Source: WTXA01 sp964415195
GTDB lineage: Bacteria > Bacillota > TC1
Assembly: GCA_964415195.1 (NCBI GenBank)
Contig: CAYPYD010000008.1
Span: 1 to 56,412, forward strand
Length of the DNA stretch: 56,412 bases
Direction of reading: 5' to 3'
The first letter of the stretch is position 1, and the number at the start of each line of letters is the position of its first letter. Shown in pieces: positions 43,792-51,594 of the stretch. The notes under the pieces were generated by a model, which was not told the DNA's origin, searched no databases, and saw only the letters and a list, made by a program, of their open reading frames with translations. The translations under genes were made by a program, and so were the position numbers.

Positions 43792-44886
43792 TTAGCCTCT
43801 TTTATAAAATGGAGTCTTTACGATTTTAGCTTCAATATCTTTGCCTCTGATCTCCACAGTAACAATATCGTCTATCTTTAATTCAACAGGTACGATAGCT
43901 AATCCTAGGTTCTTGCCCAAAGTAGGTGCATAGCTACCAGAAGTAATTTCACCAACTAGCACTCCGTCTTTTTTGACTGGGAAGTGATCTCGGGCTACGC
44001 CTCTGCCGACCATTTCAATACCTACGATTTTTCTTTTTCTGCCTTCAGCTTTTTCTTTAGCTAAAGCTTCCTTGCCAATAAAGTCACCTTTAGTGTCTAG
44101 TTCGACAAATTTTCCCAATCCTGTTTCAAGTGGAGAAATTTTGTCGGATAACTCATGCCCATAAAGTGGCATTTTAGCTTCGAATCTTAAAGTATCTCTT
44201 GCACCTAATCCGCAAGGGATGATATCTTCTCCGCCAGCTTTAAGAATAGCGTTCCATACTTGGCTAGTTTTGTCAGAAGCTACATAAACCTCAAATCCAT
44301 CTTCCCCAGTATAACCTGTTCTTGAAATGATAGCATCGATTCCATCGACTTTACCTTCTTGGTAATAATAATATTTGATTCCATCTAAGTTAGTCTCTGT
44401 CAGTTTTTGTAGGATTGAAACTGCTAGAGGCCCTTGGATGGCTATTTCGCCCATATTAGCTGATTGATTATCAATCTCAACATCAAAAGATCCTTTTTGC
44501 TCTAAAATCCATTTATGATCTTTGTCAGTATTTGAAGCATTAACAACTAAAAGATATTTAGTGTCAGTGTATTTATATACTAGTAGATCATCAACAGCTT
44601 TACCAGTTGGCATCATTAGCACGCCATATTTAATTTGTCCGCCGACCATCGGTGAGATGTCGCTTGAAACTAAATAATTGATAAAAGCAGTAGAATCTTT
44701 TCCATTAATCCATATTTCACCCATGTGGCTTACATCGAATAGCCCACATTTCTCCCTTACAGCTTTATGTTCGTCTAGAATTCCTGTGTATTGTACTGGC
44801 ATGTCCCAGCCACCGAAATCCACCATAGTAGCTCCTAAATCATAGTGATCTTGATTTAGGGGAGTTTTTTTTAAATTTTCAGACAT
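43792..44886 (-). CDS. gcvT: Aminomethyltransferase (glycine cleavage T-protein)
   Basis: GcvT releases ammonia from aminomethyl-GcvH and forms methylenetetrahydrofolate. The 364 residues show MVDFGGWDMPVQY, LFDVSHMGEI, the folate-site TGYTGEDGFEVY and LGARDTLRFEAKMPLYG, and GEITSGSYAPTLGKNLGLA. It is the first gene of gcvT-gcvPA-gcvPB; gcvH and a lipoamide dehydrogenase are not in the window. Its Shine-Dalgarno is GGAGGTG. Confidence 0.97.
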   Translation of the reverse strand: MSENLKKTPLNQDHYDLGATMVDFGGWDMPVQYTGILDEHKAVREKCGLFDVSHMGEIWINGKDSTAFINYLVSSDISPMVGGQIKYGVLMMPTGKAVDDLLVYKYTDTKYLLVVNASNTDKDHKWILEQKGSFDVEIDNQSANMGEIAIQGPLAVSILQKLTETNLDGIKYYYYQEGKVDGIDAIISRTGYTGEDGFEVYVASDKTSQVWNAILKAGGEDIIPCGLGARDTLRFEAKMPLYGHELSDKISPLETGLGKFVELDTKGDFIGKEALAKEKAEGRKRKIVGIEMVGRGVARDHFPVKKDGVLVGEITSGSYAPTLGKNLGLAIVPVELKIDDIVTVEIRGKDIEAKIVKTPFYKRG

Positions 44887-44923
44887 ATGGCACCTCCATA
44901 ATTAAAATTAAAATTGCAAATAT

Positions 44924-44966
44924 AACTGGGGTGTTTAGTCCTCCTACATACAAAAACAACCCAATT
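44924..44966 (-). other. Imperfect hairpin between queT and gcvT
   Basis: In the minus strand a 13-position imperfect stem (one wobble, one mismatch) brackets a loop containing AGGAGG, about 40 bases before gcvT. No strong U-tract follows. It may be a weak queT terminator or part of a gcvT leader. I see no glycine riboswitch core. Confidence 0.3.
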
Positions 44967-45002
44967 TTAAGAATACTCCAAACATTTATAAAATGCAATG
45001 AT

Positions 45003-45506
45003 TTAATTTATCAAAACGTTTTCATAATCATTTTTAAAGCCTATTTTCTTCAAAGCATAGTACAAAGGTATTCCTAGAGCATATATTACAACAGCCTGAC
45101 CAGCGCCAACATATAGAGCTGTTGCAAAAAATGGTACATTGAAAAAAAGCTTGAGTTCAAGAGCTACCAAAATTGCATTAAATATAACCCCAGGCAATAG
45201 AGTGATGAAAATATTCATATCTTTAAATCGATATATACTGTATACCGCTAAAACACTTCCTAATGTTCCAAATATTATATCTGGCCAGCCAAGTGGACTA
45301 AAAATATTAGCAAGTAGACATCCAAGAATTAATCCAGCTGGTCCGCTTTTTTTAAAAAGCACAAGAACCAATAGAGCTTCAGCTACTCTAAACTGAATTT
45401 GTCCGTAACTTATCCATGAAAGCATTACTGTTAAGATTGTATATATAGCTGCAATTATTGCAACTTCTGCCAGATATTTACTATTAGATTTAAAATTAAG
45501 ATCCAT
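45003..45506 (-). CDS. queT: QueT-family queuosine precursor transporter (ECF S-component)
   Basis: This 167-residue membrane protein has five to six hydrophobic segments and fits the QueT family (AAIYTILTVMLSWISYGQIQFRVAEAL, the conserved GCLLANIFSPLGWPDIIFGTLGS). QueT imports a queuine precursor, probably with a shared ECF module. No preQ1 riboswitch is visible upstream, although one often accompanies the family. Confidence 0.9.
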   Translation of the reverse strand: MDLNFKSNSKYLAEVAIIAAIYTILTVMLSWISYGQIQFRVAEALLVLVLFKKSGPAGLILGCLLANIFSPLGWPDIIFGTLGSVLAVYSIYRFKDMNIFITLLPGVIFNAILVALELKLFFNVPFFATALYVGAGQAVVIYALGIPLYYALKKIGFKNDYENVLIN

Positions 45507-45596
45507 TTACAACCTCCAAATTAATTATTTACCTTTTAATTCTACCATAAACTAACTGAATTTTATGTGATATTACAATTTTTTATAAAATAAATA

Positions 45597-45605
45597 TGTT
45601 ATAAT
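45597..45605 (+). promoter_or_regulatory. Extended -10 promoter of the aquaporin gene
   Basis: TG, one base, TATAAT on the plus strand gives an extended -10 element 35 bases before the ATG. The -35 region is poor, which an extended -10 can offset. Confidence 0.5.
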
Positions 45606-45639
45606 TGTGGCTATAAAACAAATGAAAGGTGTTGGTAAA

Positions 45640-46392
45640 ATGAAAAAGTATATTTCCGAATTAATTGGAACCTTTGCCCTAGTATTTATTGGTTCTGGTA
45701 CCTACGTATTAGCTGGAAACATGGTTGGTCAATTAGGAGTTGCTCTAGCCTACTCATTAGCCTTAATTGGTATTTATAGTGCTTTCGGCAGAGTATCAGG
45801 AGCGCATATAAATCCAGCGGTCACACTTGGAGCATTAGTAAGTAAAAGAATTACTGTACTAGATAGCATCTATTACATAGTTGCTCAATTAGTTGGAGCA
45901 GTTATCGGTGCTCTTGCTGTCTATTTAATAGCTATGGGAAAAACTGAATACGAATTAAGCTTTGGCTTAGGACAAAATGGAATCGGTGCAAATACACTAG
46001 GGAGTTATTCTCTAACAGCCGCAATCATATTTGAACTTGTTGCAACATTCTTATTCGTGTATATTTTCTTATCATCTACAAGCAGTTATCTGCAAAATGT
46101 ACGATGCAATAGAACTCGTCATAATGCAGGAATTGGTATAGGCTTGTTTTTTGGAGCTGCTTACATCATGGGCTTACAAGTTAGTGGTGCTTCATTGAAT
46201 CCAGCTCGTAGTTTCGGACCTGCTTTCATAGTTGGTTTTGTTGAAAAAACTGCATGGACAGACCTTTGGGTATTTATTTTATTCCCAATAGTTGGTGGTT
46301 TACTTGCAGGACTAGTATACAACCTACTTCATAAGACAAATGACGAAGAAGTAATTGAAGAAATTGAAGTCATTGAAGTTATCGAAGAATAA
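45640..46392 (+). CDS. Aquaporin / MIP family channel
   Basis: The start ATG 45640 follows AAGGTG; the frame upstream is not conserved. The 250 residues have six membrane segments and both pore motifs: NPAVTLG after SGAHI near residue 65, and NPARSFGPAF near residue 190. The second motif resembles water-selective aquaporins more than glycerol facilitators, so a water or small-solute channel is likely. An acidic tail of Glu/Ile/Val repeats (about the last 17 residues) is unusual. It has its own promoter and terminator. Confidence 0.92.
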   Translation: MKKYISELIGTFALVFIGSGTYVLAGNMVGQLGVALAYSLALIGIYSAFGRVSGAHINPAVTLGALVSKRITVLDSIYYIVAQLVGAVIGALAVYLIAMGKTEYELSFGLGQNGIGANTLGSYSLTAAIIFELVATFLFVYIFLSSTSSYLQNVRCNRTRHNAGIGIGLFFGAAYIMGLQVSGASLNPARSFGPAFIVGFVEKTAWTDLWVFILFPIVGGLLAGLVYNLLHKTNDEEVIEEIEVIEVIEE

Positions 46393-46406
46393 AAATATAA
46401 AATTTT

Positions 46407-46439
46407 AAAAGGTTTCGGTTAATTCCGAAACCTTTTTTT
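46407..46439 (+). terminator. Terminator of the aquaporin gene
   Basis: A 12-bp stem (AAAAGGTTTCGG with CCGAAACCTTTT, 6-base loop) ends in a run of seven Ts, 15 bases after the stop. Confidence 0.92.
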
Positions 46440-46517
46440 ATTTACATATTTAAAAAGGTAAAATTAAGTAGTACAATTATTTGATGAGATAAACATAACT
46501 GGAAATAAGGAGGCTTA

Positions 46518-48008
46518 ATGAAAAAAGTATTAATTATTGGTGCAGGGGTCACAGGACTTGCTGCAGGCATAAGACTTGCTAAAAAAGGTTATAATGTGGA
46601 GATTTTCGAAAAAAATGACAAACCAGGTGGCAGAATGAATCAAATTAAAGTTGAAGGTTTCAAATTTGATCTCGGGCCTACAATTCTTATGATGCCTGAA
46701 ATATACAAAGAAGTATTCATAAATGCTGGTGTTAACCCTGATGATTATTTAAGTATGACTCAATTAGATCCTCTTTACAAAATATATTTTAACGATGGTA
46801 CTATACATTCGGCTTCATCAGATTTAACAAAAATGATTTCAACAATTGAAGAAGTAAGTTTTCAAGAAGCAAGTGGCTTTTTAAGATATCTATCAGATAT
46901 ATATTCAAGATACCTGATAGCTAAGAATCACTTTATAGAAAAAGCTTTTAGAAAACCAACTGATTTCTATAACCCAAATACCCTATATCAAGGATTAAAA
47001 CTGAAGACCTTTGATAGCGCATATAAATCCATAGGAAAATTCGTAAAGGACCCAAAACTACAAGAAATATTAAGTTTTCAAACATTATATATTGGTCTTT
47101 CTCCTTTTAACGGACCTTCTATATATACAATTATACCAATGATAGAACTTATATATGGAATCTGGTTCCTAAAGGGTGGAATGTATGCTTATACCAAGGC
47201 AATGGAAAAATTATTTCTAGAGCTTGGAGGAAAAATAAACTACTCCTCTACTGTAGAAAAAATAATTATAAAAAACAAAAAAGCTACAGGTATTCAAATT
47301 AGTCATACTATTATTCCCGGGGATCATATAGTAAATACAAGCGACTTCCCTTATGCTCTAGACCAATTGACACCAGAATATAAAATTGGTAAATACAGGA
47401 AGAATAATTTGAACAAGTTAGAATATTCATGTTCGTGCTTGATGCTATATCTTGGCCTGGATAAAAGAGACTTCCCGGGACTTAATGTTCACAATCTATC
47501 CTTCTCAGAGGACTTCACTGGTAATATCAACGATATTTTTAGCGGTAAATACCCAGATGATGCCTCCTTATATGTTTATGCTCCAGGACTAATTGATGAG
47601 AGTCTATCGCCTGAAGGACAGCTAGGAATATATGTACTGGTTCCGGTACCTAATCTTTTAGATGGCAAGGTTGATTGGAATGATAAATCAAGTCTAGAAA
47701 CAATTAAGAATGATGTATACAGTAAAATAGAAAATATCAAACCATTAAAAGGATTTAAAAAGCATATTATTGCAGAAAAAATATATACACCACAAGACTT
47801 CAAGGAAGACTTCAATCTAATGTATGGAGCTACTTTCGGATTGAAACCAACTTTGCTTCAAAGCAACTATTACAGGCCACAACCTAAAGCAAGAAATATT
47901 GACAATCTATATTTCGCTGGAAGTAGTAACCATCCAGGAGCGGGCGTACCAATAGTTCTAACATCAGCAAAATTAGTTGTCGAGGAGATATTAAAGGATG
48001 ATAAATAG
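46518..48008 (+). CDS. crtN: Phytoene/diapophytoene desaturase family (CrtN/CrtI-like)
   Basis: This 496-residue FAD enzyme has the dinucleotide motif VLIIGAGVTGLAAGIRLAKKGY at the start, the PGGRMNQ segment, FDLGPTILMMPEIY and the C-terminal FAD motif LYFAGSSNHPGAGVP. It should desaturate a C30 or C40 carotenoid precursor. Pairing with a CrtM/CrtB gene and Bacillota origin favours the C30 substrate 4,4'-diapophytoene (inference). It starts behind AAGGAGGC and overlaps crtM by 11 bases. No oxygenase such as CrtP is nearby. Confidence 0.87.
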   Translation: MKKVLIIGAGVTGLAAGIRLAKKGYNVEIFEKNDKPGGRMNQIKVEGFKFDLGPTILMMPEIYKEVFINAGVNPDDYLSMTQLDPLYKIYFNDGTIHSASSDLTKMISTIEEVSFQEASGFLRYLSDIYSRYLIAKNHFIEKAFRKPTDFYNPNTLYQGLKLKTFDSAYKSIGKFVKDPKLQEILSFQTLYIGLSPFNGPSIYTIIPMIELIYGIWFLKGGMYAYTKAMEKLFLELGGKINYSSTVEKIIIKNKKATGIQISHTIIPGDHIVNTSDFPYALDQLTPEYKIGKYRKNNLNKLEYSCSCLMLYLGLDKRDFPGLNVHNLSFSEDFTGNINDIFSGKYPDDASLYVYAPGLIDESLSPEGQLGIYVLVPVPNLLDGKVDWNDKSSLETIKNDVYSKIENIKPLKGFKKHIIAEKIYTPQDFKEDFNLMYGATFGLKPTLLQSNYYRPQPKARNIDNLYFAGSSNHPGAGVPIVLTSAKLVVEEILKDDK

Positions 48009-48813
48009 TGAATACTTATTCCTAGAAAATATTATTAAAGAAAATTCAACCAGTTTTTATAGAGCATTCAAAAAACTACCAGAAGACAAAGCCCTGGCAG
48101 TTTATTCAGTTTATGCCTTTTGTAGACTTCTAGATGATACAGTAGATTTAAAAAACGATAAAAATGAAATTATAAAGCTAGAAAGAAAGTTTTTAGAAGT
48201 AATAGAAAATATTGATCAAGATGACAAAATCTGGAAAGCTTTCTCCCATTTTTTTCATAAGTATCACTTAAAAAAGAAGCCTTTTCAAATGATGTTTGAA
48301 GGACAATACCAAGATCTGGATTTCAAACCTTTTAAGACAAAAAACGAACTTGATTATTATTGCAATCTTGTAGCCGGCTCTGTCGGCCTTATGCTTCTGC
48401 CTATTCTATCTGATAATAATAATCAAGTAACAAAAGAAGACTTTGCACTAGATCTAGGACGTGCCATGCAATACACAAATATCTTAAGAGATGTTGGTGA
48501 GGATAAGAAAAGAAACCGTTCCTACATACCTGAAGATATGAGACGTGACTTAGAAACTGACAAAATCTATAATACATTGGCAAATGAAGCAATTTCTCTA
48601 TATAAGAAATGTCAGAATAACTTAATACTATTTGATACAGATTCCAGATATCCACTACTTTTGGCCATTTATTATTATAGAGGTATTCTAATTAAATTAA
48701 TAAGAACAAAATTTCCGAATGAAGAAAAACGCACATATTTAAATAAAATGGAAAAAATTATTGTCCTATTTAAAGCAAAAACTTATTATATATTAAACAA
48801 AAAAAGAGCTTAA
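47998..48813 (+). CDS. crtM: Squalene/phytoene synthase family (CrtM/CrtB-like)
   Basis: This 271-residue head-to-head prenyl synthase has the two aspartate-rich regions: RLLDDTVD near residue 43 and NILRDVGEDKKRNRSYIPED near residue 160. It would condense two farnesyl or geranylgeranyl diphosphates to dehydrosqualene or phytoene. Overlap with crtN shows cotranscription. Dehydrosqualene is more likely because of the Gram-positive C30 pattern, but the product cannot be proved from sequence. Confidence 0.87.
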   Translation: MINSEYLFLENIIKENSTSFYRAFKKLPEDKALAVYSVYAFCRLLDDTVDLKNDKNEIIKLERKFLEVIENIDQDDKIWKAFSHFFHKYHLKKKPFQMMFEGQYQDLDFKPFKTKNELDYYCNLVAGSVGLMLLPILSDNNNQVTKEDFALDLGRAMQYTNILRDVGEDKKRNRSYIPEDMRRDLETDKIYNTLANEAISLYKKCQNNLILFDTDSRYPLLLAIYYYRGILIKLIRTKFPNEEKRTYLNKMEKIIVLFKAKTYYILNKKRA

Positions 48814-48831
48814 CTAAATTAAGCTCTTTTT
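48801..48831. terminator. Bidirectional terminator between crtM and the triple-rubredoxin gene
   Basis: A 13-bp stem (AAAAAGAGCTTAA with TTAAGCTCTTTTT, loop CTAAA) overlaps the crtM stop and lies 20 bases beyond the convergent rubredoxin gene. Confidence 0.85.
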
Positions 48832-48851
48832 AAATCCATATAATAATTGTA

Positions 48852-49436
48852 CTATTCTATTCCTTCTCTTTCAAAATAATCCTTAGTCATCATGCATATA
48901 GGACAAAACCAGTCTTCTGATAAATCTTCAAAAGCAGTTCCTGGAGCAACTCCAGCCTTAGGATCTCCTACTCTAGGGTCATAAGTATAAAAACAAGCCT
49001 TACACTTATATCTGGCTAAATCAGCATGTTCATTCAAAGGTTCATTGTTAATGATCTTTTTGGCAATTTGATCAGTTAATGTAACCTTTATAAAAGAATC
49101 TTTAGTCAACATACAAATCGGACAGAACCAATCTTCAGGTAAATCTTCAAATGGAGTTCCAGGAGCTATTCCTGCAAGAAGATCTCCAATTCTTGGATCA
49201 TAGATATACCAGCAGGCCTTACAACGATACCTATCAAAATCATTATTTAACGGAGCAAGCCCTTCAACTTTTACAGCTTCTTCTGGTTTAAAAGCACTTT
49301 TGTCTCTCATGCAGATTGGACAGAACCACTCTTCTGGAATATCTTCAAAAGCAGTACCTGGTGCTATACCAGCTTTAGGATCTCCTACTGCAGGATCGTA
49401 TGTATACCAACAACTTTGACATGTATATTTTTTCAT
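48852..49436 (-). CDS. Triple rubredoxin-domain protein with substituted cluster glycines
   Basis: The 194 residues hold three tandem rubredoxin domains. Cysteine ligands are 6, 9, 39, 42; then 72, 75, 105, 108; then 145, 148, 178, 181. Each keeps the rubredoxin core (YxYDP, GD, GIAPGT, FEDLPEDWFCPIC, and the later Lys and Phe). The glycine that normally follows the second Cys of each CxxC pair is replaced in all copies: by Trp10, Trp76 and Phe149 in the first loop and by Met43, Met109 and Met182 in the second. Domains are joined by 20-30-residue linkers. It is probably a multi-iron electron carrier; the partner is unknown. It is convergent with crtM. Confidence 0.88.
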   Translation of the reverse strand: MKKYTCQSCWYTYDPAVGDPKAGIAPGTAFEDIPEEWFCPICMRDKSAFKPEEAVKVEGLAPLNNDFDRYRCKACWYIYDPRIGDLLAGIAPGTPFEDLPEDWFCPICMLTKDSFIKVTLTDQIAKKIINNEPLNEHADLARYKCKACFYTYDPRVGDPKAGVAPGTAFEDLSEDWFCPICMMTKDYFEREGIE

Positions 49437-49523
49437 ATTTATTACCTCTTGTTTCTATATTATATATTTTTCTACCTTTTAATTATATCAAAAAGTTGCA
49501 TATTAATCTAATTATATTTAAAA

Positions 49524-49994
49524 TTATCCTCTTAAGGAAGATCTCAATCTAGTTGGATTTAATAATAGTCCTAGCGCATCATATATATCACTAGCCACTA
49601 AATCTGCAATATTAAACAATATAGTTGCACAAGCTTCACTTCCCATGACTACAACGCTAATTTTAACCTCTCTAAAGACTAATTGATCATTATAACCATT
49701 TCCTATTGCCATAGTGACATTTGCACCTAGTTCTCTGGCAAAATCTCTTTTCTCTACTAATTCGTTTTCACCTTTAATAACTTCTACTTTTACTGGTAAG
49801 TTAGCCATTTCTTTTTCAACTGAACCGTAAGTATCAGCAGTTAATATATAAACATCAACTATTTCTCCTAATTTAATAAGAATATCTCCTACTCCGTCTA
49901 GTAATTTGCCATCTTTAGCTATTGTACCGTTATAGTCAAGTATAAGATTTTTTATTTCTAATTTTCCATAACCTGGTATTTCTTGAATAAACAT
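49524..49994 (-). CDS. Small HAD-family protein (soluble P-type-ATPase-like)
   Basis: This 156-residue protein has the HAD nucleophile motif DYNGTIAKDG (first Asp near residue 20), a TADT threonine motif and GNGYNDQLVF for metal binding. It lacks a cap domain and resembles the small soluble proteins related to the phosphorylation domain of P-type ATPases (COG4087). It is likely a phosphatase; the substrate is unknown. It lies alone between the rubredoxin gene and the tRNAs. Confidence 0.8.
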   Translation of the reverse strand: MFIQEIPGYGKLEIKNLILDYNGTIAKDGKLLDGVGDILIKLGEIVDVYILTADTYGSVEKEMANLPVKVEVIKGENELVEKRDFARELGANVTMAIGNGYNDQLVFREVKISVVVMGSEACATILFNIADLVASDIYDALGLLLNPTRLRSSLRG

Positions 49995-50050
49995 ATAATC
50001 ACCCCTTTTATTTTATATATCTATTATACATTATTTTAATAAATATGTAT

Positions 50051-50080
50051 AAAAAACCTCCAGCATAATACTGGAGGTTT
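50051..50080 (-). terminator. Terminator of the tRNA operon
   Basis: A 10-bp stem (AAACCTCCAG with CTGGAGGTTT, 7-base loop) starts right after the CCA end of tRNA-Leu and is followed on the minus strand by Ts. Confidence 0.88.
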
Positions 50081-50169
50081 TGGTGCCTGAGGCCGGACTT
50101 GAACCGGCACGGACTTTAACATCCGCAGGATTTTAAGTCCTGTGTGTCTGCCAATTCCACCACTCAGGC
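50081..50169 (-). tRNA. tRNA-Leu (anticodon TAA)
   Basis: The minus strand folds as a class II tRNA with a long variable arm. The acceptor stem is GCCTGAG with CTCAGGC, the anticodon stem CAGGA with TCCTG, and the loop CTTAAAA. CCA is encoded. Confidence 0.96.
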
Positions 50170-50196
50170 ATTAATATCAAAATATTTAGTTTTATT

Positions 50197-50271
50197 TGGA
50201 GGCGACGCCCGGATTTGAACCGGGGATGGAGGTTTTGCAGACCTCTGCCTTAGCCACTTGGCGACGTCGCC
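50197..50271 (-). tRNA. tRNA-Cys (anticodon GCA)
   Basis: Acceptor stem GGCGACG with CGTCGCC, anticodon loop CTGCAAA, T-arm GGTTCAAATCC. CCA is encoded. Confidence 0.96.
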
Positions 50272-50276
50272 TTATA

Positions 50277-50351
50277 TGGAGCGGAAGACGGGATTCGAAC
50301 CCGCGACCCTCTCCTTGGCAAGGAGATACTCTACCACTGAGCCACTTCCGC
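50277..50351 (-). tRNA. tRNA-Gly (anticodon GCC)
   Basis: Acceptor stem GCGGAAG with CTTCCGC, anticodon loop TTGCCAA, T-arm GGTTCGAATCC. CCA is encoded; only five bases separate it from tRNA-Cys. Confidence 0.96.
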
Positions 50352-50372
50352 CTATGTGACTCAAATAAATAT

Positions 50373-50448
50373 TGGTGGGCGTTGACGGGATCGAACCGCC
50401 GACATCTTGCTTGTAAGGCAAGCGCTCTCCCAGCTGAGCTAAACGCCC
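50373..50448 (-). tRNA. tRNA-Val (anticodon TAC)
   Basis: Acceptor stem GGGCGTT with AACGCCC, anticodon loop CTTACAA, T-arm GGTTCGATCCC. CCA is encoded. It is first in the Val-Gly-Cys-Leu transcript. Confidence 0.96.
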
Positions 50449-50472
50449 GTGTTTTTAATATCACGCTTAATC

Positions 50473-50501
50473 ATTATATAAGACCCTACCTGGATTGTCA
50501 A
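50473..50501 (-). promoter_or_regulatory. Consensus promoter of the tRNA operon
   Basis: TTGACA, 17 bases, TATAAT on the minus strand, both boxes perfect, about 25 bases before tRNA-Val. This is the strongest sigma-A-type promoter I see in the window. Confidence 0.9.
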
Positions 50502-50521
50502 TAGAATTACTGAATAAAACA

Positions 50522-51208
50522 CTAAAAATCCTTGCCCGCATTTAAAAGATCATCTATGTAAAGATTTTCATCATTTAAATCATTTGTATCAGTTGGTCTA
50601 GAAAAATAAGTACCCGATAATTTAGAATTCGTGTCAACGCAAAAGTACCTTACAATTCTTTCAACTGCTTCCTTTACCTGTGGTATTGAATTCCCATGAG
50701 TAGCGATAATGAATATATCTCTTGTCTCTTTCCATATACTTCCATATTTATTCTTACCATCTATTTTATCAATTGAAGAAACGGCATAAATTCTATCAAT
50801 CATGCACTTGTATTCTCCTGGTAAACTTCCATAGTATACTGGAAAAGCCATGATTATCTTCCTTGCATATTTAATCTTAGAATATAACTCTGTCATATCG
50901 TCCTTTGGTTTACATTCACCACCATGAGACTGACAGTATAGACAACCCTGACAACCTTTAATATTCAAAGCATTAACAAAAACATATTCAGCTTTAAAGT
51001 TCCTAGCTTTAATAAAGGAATCTACAACTTTTCTAGTATGTCCATTTTTCTTAGGACTCCCGAATAGTATTAGAACCTTGTTTCCACCTTCATCATCATC
51101 TTCAATTTGAATTTGATGCTTCGATATATCTAGCTTTTCTTTTTTTGCCTGTTTCTTCTCTTTATCGCTTTTATTCTTCTTATCTTTCTTTTCTTTATCA
51201 CTCATCAT
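50522..51208 (-). CDS. Iron-sulfur flavoprotein-like NADPH-dependent FMN reductase family protein
   Basis: The 228 residues start with a Lys/Glu/Asp-rich tail (1-42) and continue with a flavodoxin-fold domain: VLILFGSPKKNGHTRKV for FMN phosphate, and FPVYYGSLPGEYKCMIDRIY. A compact cysteine motif, Cys86-x2-Cys89-x2-Cys92-x6-Cys99, matches the 4Fe-4S pattern of iron-sulfur flavoproteins (Isf). It probably moves electrons between ferredoxin and an unknown acceptor. It begins shortly after rnpB on the same strand; either ATG of the first two codons could be used. Confidence 0.82.
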   Translation of the reverse strand: MMSDKEKKDKKNKSDKEKKQAKKEKLDISKHQIQIEDDDEGGNKVLILFGSPKKNGHTRKVVDSFIKARNFKAEYVFVNALNIKGCQGCLYCQSHGGECKPKDDMTELYSKIKYARKIIMAFPVYYGSLPGEYKCMIDRIYAVSSIDKIDGKNKYGSIWKETRDIFIIATHGNSIPQVKEAVERIVRYFCVDTNSKLSGTYFSRPTDTNDLNDENLYIDDLLNAGKDF

Positions 51209-51223
51209 TTACCACCTAAAAAT

Positions 51224-51592
51224 TGACTGGAATTACAGTAAGCCTGATTCTGTCTTAGGATAATCATCTATCTAACCCGTTACCGGATTCCCGCCTCTAG
51301 TTCTTAGTTCCCTTAAGCAGGTTCCCCTCTCAGAGGGTTTCTAGCAAGATGGGGTTTACGTCGTCTCACTCCTTTTATTACTAAAAGGCATCGTCACTAT
51401 AGCACTTTTATAACCTACTTGTTCCATAAATGGAAACTTTCAGTAGCCGTAAGGTTACCCTCCCGAAGGTTGCCCTTCGCACCTTCTCTACAAGCAGGCT
51501 CCATGCCTTGTGTAAATCACATCACAGCTTGTGCCAGCCAGGACTTTCCTCAAAGATTATTCATCTCTGCGATTATCTTGTAATTCCAATCG
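51224..51592 (-). ncRNA. rnpB: RNase P RNA, type B
   Basis: The minus strand carries RNase P core sequences: GAGGAAAGTCC near the 5' end, a GGGTAACC segment, GAGACGACG, and ACAGAATCAGGCTTAC near the 3' end. The ends pair as helix P1 (TGGAATTACA with TGTAATTCCA). The length of about 369 fits type B of Bacillota. Ends are placed from P1 and may shift by a few bases. A short open frame on the plus strand here is spurious. Confidence 0.95.
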
Positions 51593-51594
51593 TC

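Noticed and set aside
44887..45002. Glycine riboswitch before gcvT
   Set aside because: The conserved glycine aptamer core sequences are not present on the minus strand.
45507..45600. preQ1 riboswitch before queT
   Set aside because: I could not find the CTAGC-type core with the A-rich tail needed for a preQ1-I element.
50192..50504. Open reading frames on both strands across the tRNA region
   Set aside because: They run through three well-folded tRNAs with encoded CCA ends and are not coding.
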